Positions 1 to 5,250 of a stretch of 8,621 nt of DNA are shown piece after piece; positions within the stretch are counted from its first letter, which is position 1; each line of letters begins with the position of its first letter. Under the pieces are notes generated by a model that saw only the letters and a program-made list of their open reading frames with translations, did not search any database and was not told the DNA's origin. Origin of the DNA: JBOFFC01 sp051648405 (lineage in GTDB: Bacteria; Planctomycetota; Planctomycetia; Pirellulales; Lacipirellulaceae). Location of the stretch: positions 1 to 8,621 of the forward strand of contig JBOFFC010000106.1 in assembly GCA_051648405.1 (NCBI GenBank), given 5' to 3'. Made by a program: the position numbers and the translations under genes.

Positions 1-33
1 GCTCGCGGCTTAGCGGCCCCGCGACGTTCCCGG

Positions 34-39
34 TAGAAT
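34..39 (+). promoter_or_regulatory. possible -10 element of purD
   Basis: TAGAAT lies 47 bp upstream of the purD ATG. A weak partner TTAGCG lies 18 bp upstream of it at 10-15. Only the -10 half is persuasive, and the window begins too close by to see what precedes it. The predicted transcript would start near 46 and carry a leader of about 40 nt containing the purD ribosome binding site. Confidence 0.25.
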
Positions 40-86
40 CCGTGGCTGTAGTTTGGCGTCACGTGTCTCGCGCGTTGGAGCGGTGG

Positions 87-1391
87 ATGAAGGTGCTAGT
101 CGTGGGTTCCGGCGGTCGCGAGCACGCGCTGGCGTGGAAGATCGCCCAGAGCCCCCGTGCCGACGCCGTGTTCGTCGCCCCCGGCAACGCGGGGACCGCC
201 CGCGAGCGGGGACCCGAGCTGAGGGCCGAGGTCCGCAACCTCGACATCGCCCCGACCGACGTCGCCCGGATCGTCTCTTTCGCGAAGGACAACGGCGTCG
301 GGCTGACCGTCGTCGGCCCCGAACAGCCGCTGACGATGGGCCTGGTCGATGCCCTCGAAGCGGCCGGCCTCCGCGCGTTCGGCCCGAGCAAGGCGGCGGC
401 CGAGCTCGAGGGGAGCAAGGTCTTCTGCAAAGAGCTGCTGCGCCACGCCGACGTCCCCAGCGCCGACTTCCACTCGTTCCGCAACGCCGAGACCGCCTGC
501 ACCTACCTGAACGATCGCGAGGACACCCCCGTGGTCGTCAAGGCCGACGGGCTCGCCGCCGGCAAGGGGGTCTTCGTCTGCGCGAACCGCGACGAGGCGC
601 TCGAAGCGGTCGCGCGGATCGCCGAGCACAAGGAGTTCGGCGACGCCGGCAACCGGCTTGTGATCGAAGAGCGGCTCGTGGGCGAGGAGGCTTCGGTCCT
701 CGCGATCACCGACGGGCGGACCATCATCACCCTCCCCGCGTGCCAAGACCACAAGGCGGCGTACGACGGCGACCGCGGCCCCAACACGGGGGGCATGGGC
801 GCCTACTGCCCCGCCCCGGCGGTCGATGACGAGCTGCTCGCGCGCATCGAAGAGACCGTACTCGTCCCGACGGTCCACCACCTGAAGCGCAAGCGGCGTC
901 CGTTCCGCGGCATCCTCTACGCAGGCCTGATGCTCACCAAGCAGGGCCCCAAGGTCCTCGAGTTCAACGCCCGCTTCGGCGATCCCGAGTGCCAGCCGCT
1001 GCTGATGCGTTTGAGGAGCGACATCCTCGACGTGCTCGAAGCGGTCGCCGACGAGCGGCTCGACGAAGCCCCCCCGCTAGAGTGGGACCCGCGTCCCGCC
1101 CTCTGCGTGGTGATGGCGAGCGAGGGCTACCCGGGCCCTTACGAGAAGGGCTACGTCCTGCGCGGCCTCGACGAGGCGGCTAACGTCGCGGGGGTCAAGG
1201 TGTTCCACGCCGGCACCTCGATCATCGACGGCGACGTCGTGAACATCGGCGGGCGCGTGCTGGGGGTCACCGCGATCGGCGACACGGTCGCCGCCGCGAA
1301 GCTCGCCGCCTACACGGCCGTCAAGCAGGTCCGCTGGCAAGGCGCCTGGTGCCGCAAGGACATCGCCGACAAGGCGATGCCCGTGCGGTGA
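87..1391 (+). CDS. purD: phosphoribosylamine--glycine ligase (GAR synthetase)
   Basis: PurD catalyses the second step of de novo purine synthesis in the cytoplasm, joining glycine to 5-phosphoribosylamine with ATP hydrolysis. The 434-residue product is close to the usual family length of about 430. Visible signatures include the N-terminal GSGGREHAL loop, PGNAGT, VVGPEQPL, the ATP-grasp segment VVKADGLAAGKGV, the family motif DHKAAYDGDRGPNTGGMGAY, and the metal/ATP-binding LEFNARFGDPECQ. A GTG at 42 would add 15 residues (MAVVWRHVSRALERW), but the ATG at 87 has GGAG at 77-80 six bases upstream and begins directly with the beta strand KVLVVGSGG, so it is preferred. The gene appears monocistronic; no other purine gene lies downstream. 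Codon use is strongly GC-rich. Identification is firm. Confidence 0.97.
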   Translation: MKVLVVGSGGREHALAWKIAQSPRADAVFVAPGNAGTARERGPELRAEVRNLDIAPTDVARIVSFAKDNGVGLTVVGPEQPLTMGLVDALEAAGLRAFGPSKAAAELEGSKVFCKELLRHADVPSADFHSFRNAETACTYLNDREDTPVVVKADGLAAGKGVFVCANRDEALEAVARIAEHKEFGDAGNRLVIEERLVGEEASVLAITDGRTIITLPACQDHKAAYDGDRGPNTGGMGAYCPAPAVDDELLARIEETVLVPTVHHLKRKRRPFRGILYAGLMLTKQGPKVLEFNARFGDPECQPLLMRLRSDILDVLEAVADERLDEAPPLEWDPRPALCVVMASEGYPGPYEKGYVLRGLDEAANVAGVKVFHAGTSIIDGDVVNIGGRVLGVTAIGDTVAAAKLAAYTAVKQVRWQGAWCRKDIADKAMPVR

Positions 1392-1437
1392 CGGTTTGGG
1401 AAGCTGGAACGGACGCGAAGCGACGGACGATAGGGAA

Positions 1438-1527
1438 CCGCAGATAAACGCGGATGAACGCCGATGAGGGAAGCAGAGCGTGCCGTCTTTTCGATCGCCA
1501 TCCGCGTTGACCTGCGTTCATCGGCGG
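1438..1527. repeat. 90-bp inverted-repeat element, copy 1 (29-32-29)
   Basis: Two 29-nt arms at 1438-1466 and 1499-1527 are inverted repeats of each other, matching at 23 of 29 positions by my alignment, around a 32-nt spacer. The arms carry an internal period of about ten bases built on GATGAACGC-like units. The element starts 46 bp after the purD stop and a hairpin is plausible in RNA from either strand. A second copy with identical dimensions lies at 2891-2980. The flank just before the left arm (CGAAGCGAC ... TAGGGAACC, from about 1416) is also shared with copy 2, so the true unit may be longer. No coding potential is convincing. It could be a MITE-like or REP-like interspersed repeat; function unknown. 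Confidence 0.75.
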
Positions 1528-1565
1528 CTGCTGTTCCTGCTTTGCGCCGATGAGGTGATCGAGCT

Positions 1566-1594
1566 TTGTCGCCCCTGTGTAGACTGGCCAGAAT
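1566..1594 (+). promoter_or_regulatory. possible hicBA promoter
   Basis: TTGTCG at 1566-1571 and CAGAAT at 1589-1594 are separated by 17 bp, a good sigma-70-like layout. Transcription would begin near 1601, leaving a leader of only about 16 nt and no obvious ribosome binding site before hicB. No clear operator palindrome is visible here. Confidence 0.4.
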
Positions 1595-1616
1595 CGACTA
1601 CTCCCCCAGGCCCGCC

Positions 1617-1844
1617 ATGAACCACCGCTACACCGTCGTGTTCGAGGCCGAGCCAAGCGGGGGCTACCACGCTTCGTGCCCGGCGCTCCCCGGTTGCCAC
1701 TCCGAAGGGGACACTCTCGACGAAGCGACCGCGAGCATCCGCGAAGCGATCGAGCTCTACCTCGAAAGCATGATCGCCCACGGCGAGACGCCGCCGACCG
1801 AGGACCTCGTGATCCGCCCGATCGACGTCGCGGTGGGAGCGTAG
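1617..1844 (+). CDS. hicB: HicB-family antitoxin (short, UPF0150 type)
   Basis: This 75-residue protein has the HicB fold signature: a YTVVFEAEPSGGYHASCPALPGC beta-rich core (residues 5-27, the family's GGY-x-A-x-x-P-x-LPGC pattern), then SEGDTLDEA and an amphipathic helix IREAIELYLESM (41-52). It should bind and neutralise the HicA ribonuclease encoded 9 bp downstream. It ends soon after the core and lacks an added C-terminal HTH or ribbon-helix-helix domain, so how it would autoregulate is not obvious from sequence. A start at 1566 (TTG) would add 17 residues unlike the family; the ATG at 1617 begins right at the conserved MxxxYxVxxE pattern. The order antitoxin-then-toxin is a common alternative to hicAB. 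The pair directly follows a repeat element. Confidence 0.88.
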   Translation: MNHRYTVVFEAEPSGGYHASCPALPGCHSEGDTLDEATASIREAIELYLESMIAHGETPPTEDLVIRPIDVAVGA

Positions 1845-1853
1845 CAAGTCGCG

Positions 1854-2081
1854 ATGGCCAAGTTGCCCCCCTGTCGGGCCCGGCAAGTCGTCGCCGTCGC
1901 CGAGGCGATTGGCTTCGTGCTCGACCGCCAGCGCGGCAGCCACGCCGTGTACCGTCGCGAATCCGACGGCCGACGCGTCGTGATCCCGATGCACGGCGCT
2001 CGCGACCTCAAGCCGGGAACCCTGCGGGGAATCGTCGCCGACATGGGGCTCACGACGGACGAGTTCATCGCGAAGCTCTGA
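1854..2081 (+). CDS. hicA: HicA-family mRNA interferase toxin
   Basis: HicA toxins are small ribonucleases with a double-stranded-RNA-binding-like fold that cleave mRNA when released from HicB. The 75-residue product shows the whole family pattern: helix VVAVAEAIGFVL (12-23), RQRGSHAVYRR (26-35) with the catalytic histidine in GSH at residue 30, the strand RRVVIPMH (40-47), and the C-terminal KPGTLRGIVADMGLTTDEF (53-71). The catalytic His is intact, so the toxin is probably active. The ATG is 9 bp after the hicB stop; GGGAG at 1835-1839 is a rather distant ribosome binding site, suggesting translational coupling. The gene ends 19 bp from the convergent SRPBCC gene, with no terminator between them. 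Confidence 0.9.
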   Translation: MAKLPPCRARQVVAVAEAIGFVLDRQRGSHAVYRRESDGRRVVIPMHGARDLKPGTLRGIVADMGLTTDEFIAKL

Positions 2082-2100
2082 CCCCCTCGCCTGCGCTCTC

Positions 2101-2727
2101 TCACCCCGCGGCCGCAGCTTCCGCAGCGGGAGTGGTCGATTCTTCCATCGATTCCTCGGCGGGGGGCGTGGCCGCCGGTTCGGACTTCATCAGCGTGTCG
2201 AGGTTCGCGAGCCCCTGCTCGAAGTCGTCGCCGCACATCTTGTCCATGTCGATGAAGACGCTCATCACCTTCCCCATGAACTGGTAAGGGCCTTCCATTT
2301 CCCAGGTCACGCGCGTCGAGCCGTCCCCTTCGGGCGCGAGCTGGAAGGTCACCACGTTCTTGCACACCATCGGGCGTGTGAACTCGAGGTCCATCGTCAC
2401 GCGCTCGCCGGCGACGGCGTCGGTGACTTCCATCCGCCCCGCGCCGACCTCCGAGTTACCGTCCCACGTGTAGCTGGCGCCCTTGCCGACGGTGTTCGCG
2501 CTCATCTCGACTTTCACCGCCGGGTCGCGCTGGGACCACGGCGACCAGGCGTCCCATTGCGACAGGTCGCTGATGACCCCGTAGACCCGCTCGGGCGGCG
2601 CGGCGACGACCCCCGACCGCGCAACGCGGAACACGTCGGGCCTCGTCACGGCGACCCCCAGGACCCACGCGGCAGACGCCGCGAGCACCGTGAACACCCC
2701 CAACAAGACCTTTTTCCAACCCTTCAT
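2101..2727 (-). CDS. membrane-anchored SRPBCC (START/Bet v 1-like) family protein
   Basis: The 208-residue product starts with a charged MKGWKK stretch and one hydrophobic segment (about residues 7-28), followed by a SRPBCC-type domain (about 35-182). Family marks are the opening strand ARSGVVAAPPERVYGVISDL, the WDAWSPW segment (58-64) typical of polyketide-cyclase/dehydrase-like members, and TRVTWEMEGPYQFMGKVMSVFIDMDKMCGDDFEQGLANLDTL at the end (only the pattern, not a ligand, is known). The C-terminal tail (183-208) is low-complexity Ala/Glu/Pro. Proteins of this class bind hydrophobic ligands in a helix-grip pocket; ligand and role here are unknown. The ATG at 2727 has an AGGGGGT ribosome binding site about 6 bases upstream; a GTG at 2772 would put 15 charged residues before the membrane segment and is less likely. 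It converges on hicA. Confidence 0.85.
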   Translation of the reverse strand: MKGWKKVLLGVFTVLAASAAWVLGVAVTRPDVFRVARSGVVAAPPERVYGVISDLSQWDAWSPWSQRDPAVKVEMSANTVGKGASYTWDGNSEVGAGRMEVTDAVAGERVTMDLEFTRPMVCKNVVTFQLAPEGDGSTRVTWEMEGPYQFMGKVMSVFIDMDKMCGDDFEQGLANLDTLMKSEPAATPPAEESMEESTTPAAEAAAAG

Positions 2728-2793
2728 GACGAGACCCCCTGTGACGGTGAGACGAGACCGCGCGACCGCCAACCCGGTCCGCGTTCGGCGGGG

Positions 2794-2799
2794 ATTATA
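2794..2799 (-). promoter_or_regulatory. -10 element of the SRPBCC gene promoter
   Basis: On the minus strand a perfect TATAAT occurs here, 66 bp before the ATG, an AT-rich island in GC-rich DNA. A TG dinucleotide lies two bases upstream, one off from the extended -10 position. No good -35 hexamer is visible at 16-18 bp spacing (CTCTCC is the nearest). The predicted leader is about 60 nt. Confidence 0.45.
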
Positions 2800-2890
2800 G
2801 ACAGATCCTCTTCGTGGAGAGGGGGGCTACCGACCCGCTTCCGCACGAAGCGACTCGCCGTAGGGGAACCGCGAAGCGACGCGAAGGGAA

Positions 2891-2980
2891 CCGCCGATGC
2901 GCGCCGATTGACGCAGATGATGACCGGAGAGCCGATCGTCCTTCCACCCGTCATCCGCGTTCATCTGTGTCCATCTGCGG
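2891..2980. repeat. 90-bp inverted-repeat element, copy 2 (29-32-29)
   Basis: Arms at 2891-2919 and 2952-2980 match as inverted repeats at 21 of 29 positions around a 32-nt spacer, exactly the dimensions of copy 1 at 1438-1527. The right arm carries the classic form CATCCGCGTTCATCTGTGTC. The spacers of the two copies agree at about 17 of 32 positions, with GAGC and CGTC blocks in register, so the whole unit is homologous. The upstream flank (CGAAGCGAC and TAGGGGAACC at about 2847-2870) is partly duplicated. It lies 18 bp past the stop codon of the minus-strand DUF1559 gene, so like copy 1 it sits just 3' of a gene. Confidence 0.75.
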
Positions 2981-2998
2981 TTTCTCTTTCGTCCGCCG

Positions 2999-4204
2999 TC
3001 AGTCCGCCGACCCCGCCTCGCCCCCGGCGCGGGTGCCGTAGCCGCGCCACAGCGCGGCGTCGATGTCGCTCGTCACGACGTGGACCGAGCCGTCGATCAT
3101 CGCCGTGTTCACGACGTCCCCGGCGTGGTTCGAGCGCGACGTCACCGCGGCGTACGTCTTGCCGGTCGGGCTCACCCCCTCGCGCTCGCTGACCCAGTCC
3201 TGGTGCGGCGCCTTGCAATCGACGTCGGTCATCGGCGGGAAGAGCGTCGTGAAGCCGGTCTGGTGGACGCGCCCATCGACCCACTCGGTGTGGCCGCTGT
3301 CGGCCTTGAACGAACCCGGAGGGAGCGCACAGACGTCCCCCTTCAGTTGCGGCGGGGTGGCGTTGCTGTGCGCCCCGTCCCGCGCGTAGGGGGTCCAGCC
3401 GCGGACCTCGGCAAGCATCAGCGTCTGGCTTGTGCCGTCGGACACCTCGGCCAGCCTGGTCCCACGGTTCGGCTGGAAAGGCCCCTCGGTCCGGTCTACT
3501 TCGGTGGGGTCCATCGCCAGCCACACGCCGCGGTTGACCCCGTAGTTGAGCGGGTAGTGCGCGGGGACGTCGGCCTCGAGCCGCACCTCGTCGCGCGGCT
3601 CGGTCGGGCAGAGGAGCACGCCGATCCGCAGCGACGACACCGGCTTCCCGCCGATCACGCTCGCGGGGTAGTCGAGCGCGTAGTTGATCTCCCCCTCGAC
3701 CTGCGCCTCCTCGAGGTACGGCAGCAGCCGCGCTTGGGCCGACCACTTGCTGAGGAAGTTGTTCGAGCGCGGGCGGTAGACGATCGCCGGCGGCAACGCG
3801 TTGCGGGCCGACTCGTAGTTGAGCGTCCCCAGGGCGAGCTGCCGCAGGTTGTTGGTGCAGGCGCTGCGACGGGCCGCCTCGCGGGCCGCCTGGACCGCCG
3901 GGAGCAGCAGGGCGACGAGCACGCCGATGATCGCGATCACGACCAGCAGCTCGACGAGCGTGAAACCATGTTGGGGACGAGGGGGACGGTCCCCGCTGTG
4001 GTCGGTGCCCCCCAAGTCCTCGGCCGGATCGTCGCCGGCCTTCGGCCGCTGACAACGCCCGCAGCAGGCACCCCCCCCCTCGCAGCCGGGGGCGGGCTCG
4101 GCGACCGGTGGGCCGTCGGCAGTCAGACCAGTGGCGGGGACGAAGGGGCGCCCCTCGGTAACGACGGGGAACAGGAACGACGGTGACTCGACTTGAAGGG
4201 GCAT
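2999..4204 (-). CDS. DUF1559 prepilin-type N-terminal cleavage/methylation protein with long Cys-rich leader
   Basis: DUF1559 proteins are abundant in planctomycetes and resemble type IV pilins/pseudopilins; individual functions are mostly unknown. The 401-residue product has the prepilin signal HGFTLVELLVVIAIIGVLVA (cleavage predicted G80|F81, Glu5 of the mature form present), helix continuation LLLPAVQAAREAARRSACTNNLRQLALG, and the C-terminal DUF1559 signature SRSNHAGDVVNTAMIDGSVH followed by GTRAGGE. The 80-residue segment before cleavage is much longer than the usual leader of roughly 6-25 residues, and contains C41, C47, C48 and C51 (CX5CCX2C). The ATG at 4204 is supported by GGGAGC at 4211-4216 six bases upstream; an in-frame TTG at codon 64 would give a normal 17-residue leader but has no well-spaced ribosome binding site. 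A Fur-like palindrome precedes the gene. Class assignment is firm, role unknown. Confidence 0.92.
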   Translation of the reverse strand: MPLQVESPSFLFPVVTEGRPFVPATGLTADGPPVAEPAPGCEGGGACCGRCQRPKAGDDPAEDLGGTDHSGDRPPRPQHGFTLVELLVVIAIIGVLVALLLPAVQAAREAARRSACTNNLRQLALGTLNYESARNALPPAIVYRPRSNNFLSKWSAQARLLPYLEEAQVEGEINYALDYPASVIGGKPVSSLRIGVLLCPTEPRDEVRLEADVPAHYPLNYGVNRGVWLAMDPTEVDRTEGPFQPNRGTRLAEVSDGTSQTLMLAEVRGWTPYARDGAHSNATPPQLKGDVCALPPGSFKADSGHTEWVDGRVHQTGFTTLFPPMTDVDCKAPHQDWVSEREGVSPTGKTYAAVTSRSNHAGDVVNTAMIDGSVHVVTSDIDAALWRGYGTRAGGEAGSAD

Positions 4205-4229
4205 CGGGGTGCTCCCGTGGCTGGTGTTA

Positions 4230-4258
4230 ATGATACTGAGACTAAGTCTCAGTCGCAC
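4230..4258 (-). promoter_or_regulatory. possible DUF1559 gene promoter overlapping the palindrome
   Basis: On the minus strand TATCAT (4235-4230) is a plausible -10. At 16-17 bp spacing only a weak -35 (TGCGAC, 4257-4252) is present. In this arrangement the 19-bp palindrome fills the spacer between the two hexamers, the usual place for a repressor site. The predicted transcript would start about 20 nt before the ATG at 4204 and include the GGGAGC ribosome binding site. Confidence 0.35.
4235..4253. promoter_or_regulatory. Fur-like operator (perfect 19-bp palindrome)
   Basis: ACTGAGACT-A-AGTCTCAGT is a perfect 9-1-9 inverted repeat centred at 4244, 40 bp upstream of the DUF1559 start. Its core TGAGACT-A-AGTCTCA has the 7-1-7 architecture of Fur-family boxes and matches the classical TGATAAT-n-ATTATCA at 10 of 14 fixed positions, differing only at the symmetric G/C positions. 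Binding by an iron-responsive Fur homologue is inferred; a Zur or PerR relative, or an unrelated dimeric repressor, could also use such a site. It is one of the few AT-richer spots in this GC-rich region. Confidence 0.6.
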
Positions 4259-4370
4259 GGACCCGATTCTCCCCGATTGTTGTCCGCCGTCAACCCCGGA
4301 CTTGGCACGCACCGCCGGACACGCAGCGCAGATCTGCTCGGTGACGCGAACGCCCCGACCAACGGAGCGC

Positions 4371-5084
4371 CTAACGAGCCCGGCGGCGGGTTGGCCGGCC
4401 CACCGTAAGGGCCAGGGCCGCGGCCACCGTCCCCGCCGAGGCCGGCTCGGGGATCGTCGCCAGGTACCGCTCGAGGTACAGCGCCGCCCCCTGCATGCTC
4501 ACCCCCGAGCCCAACGCGGGGGCCAGGATCACGTAGATCGGCCGGCTCGGGATGAGGGTTGGCAGGTCAACGGCCGTCGGGGTCGCTCGGAGGATCATCC
4601 GCAGGACGTGCAGCTCGTTCGCCGGCGTGCGGTTCACCTGGTACAGCAGGTCGAGGTCCGGCGCCCCCGCTGGCGAGACGCTCGCCAGCAGGGCGAGCGT
4701 CCCGGGCGCATCGGACGTGACCACCCCCTGCGGCCCGTTGACGATCACCTGCTCCCCCACGTCGAGAGCGGAGAAGACCGGCACGGTCCCCGGTGCGGGG
4801 GACGACGGTGGGTTCACCCACTTGCGGACGGCGAGCAGCTCGAGGTCGAGCCGCTGGCCCCGCAGCGAGACGTCGGACCGCGCCGGCACGTCAAACCCGG
4901 GGAGGCTGGCCGTCGCCGCCGGGGCCCCGGGGACGTTCCGCCAGTGGTCGTGGATCGCGTTGGGGTAGGGGCGCGTGGCGGGGGCGCCGTCGGCCGGGCC
5001 GGTGTTGATCCCCTGCGCCTCGAGCCGCCCCTCGACGACGTAGATGTTGAACCGCCGCCCCGAGTGGGCCGACGCAATCGTCGA
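4371..5084 (-). pseudogene. 5'-truncated PEP-CTERM sorting-domain protein
   Basis: The reading frame ends with IPEPASAGTV, a short hydrophobic stretch and RPTRRRAR (encoded at 4374-4454), the PEP-CTERM tail used for sorting exported proteins with an exosortase. Upstream the frame stays open and protein-like: FNIYVVEGRLEAQGINTG, RPYPNAIHDHWRNVPGAP and LDLLYQVNRTPANELHVLRM are well-structured segments. The only in-frame start candidate I find is a GTG at 4889, giving 172 residues that begin mid-protein with no signal peptide; no ATG, GTG or TTG occurs in frame from there to the stop at 5214-5216. The exported form needs a signal peptide, and the base composition breaks at about 5085, where one would be expected. 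I infer that the 5' end was lost in a rearrangement. Alternatively a frameshift or unusual start is present. Function of the ectodomain is unknown. Confidence 0.65.
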
Positions 5085-5085
5085 A

Positions 5086-5202
5086 ATAGGCTCAGCGTTT
5101 CTGCTTGCTTCTTCGGGTGGTGATGCATACGATTTAGCCAGACTAGCTGGTAGATTAAAGAAGCAGCAGGCCGAATCGGTTCGGGCGGCTGGTTTTAGAT
5201 AA
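5086..5202 (+). pseudogene. possible 3' end of an unidentified plus-strand gene
   Basis: One plus frame reads IGSAFLLASSGGDAYDLARL then AGRLKKQQAESVRAAGFR and a TAA at 5200-5202 that runs directly into the terminator stem. A stop codon abutting a strong terminator is what a real gene end looks like. The frame opens at a TAG at 5041-5043 inside the PEP-CTERM remnant, so anything left of about 5085 in this frame would be chance. I do not recognise the sequence. The same bases also fold well (see the RNA candidate), and the two readings compete. Confidence 0.25.
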
Positions 5203-5250
5203 GCCGGTGCGTCTTACGCCTTTTCGAGGCGTGGACGCACCGGCTTTTTT
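5101..5250 (+). ncRNA. candidate structured RNA ending in a terminator
   Basis: Bases 5101-5113 can pair with 5158-5169 in a 12-bp helix with one bulged T. Inside it CCAG 5138-5141 pairs with CTGG 5147-5150 over a 5-nt loop. After it CCGAA 5171-5175 pairs with TTCGG 5180-5184 over a TCGG loop, and the terminator hairpin (5201-5246) follows. The array of helices suggests a small RNA or leader, but I match it to no known family, see no promoter, and the helices could be chance within a coding remnant. Confidence 0.2.
5201..5250 (+). terminator. strong intrinsic terminator
   Basis: A 13-bp perfect stem (5201-5213 with 5234-5246, core AGCCGGTGCGTC) carries an inner 5-bp stem ACGCC/GGCGT (5216-5220 with 5228-5232) and is followed by a T-tract (5245-5250, then CGTTTT). 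The T-tract is on the plus strand, so it terminates plus-strand transcription arriving from the left, and would insulate the downstream operon. On the minus strand only a weak T-poor tail follows, so termination in that direction is doubtful. Confidence 0.88.

Noticed and set aside
53..881. Long overlapping open frames on both strands across purD
   Set aside because: Arg/Pro/Gly-rich products with no family signature; expected shadows of a high-GC gene with GC-rich third positions.
1438..2980. CRISPR array, because repeat and spacer lengths are 29 and 32
   Set aside because: The 29-mers are inverted, not direct, imperfect, and the two pairs are more than 1.3 kb apart; there are no cas genes.
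2961..4186. Long open frames (minus 2961-4055, plus 3080-4186) over the DUF1559 gene
   Set aside because: Low-complexity Arg-rich translations; the third frame carries the complete prepilin and DUF1559 signatures.
4209..5128. Plus frame 4209-5123 and minus frame 4814-5128 over the PEP-CTERM remnant
   Set aside because: Arg/Gly/Pro or Ser/Thr-rich shadow translations; the minus frame ending at 4371 shows the PEP-CTERM tail and protein-like segments, and the 5128 ATG frame has no signal peptide.
5150..5175. SRP (4.5S) RNA, suggested by GAAGCAGC
   Set aside because: The conserved GGAAGGAAGCAGC-type symmetric loop and flanking helix sequences are absent.
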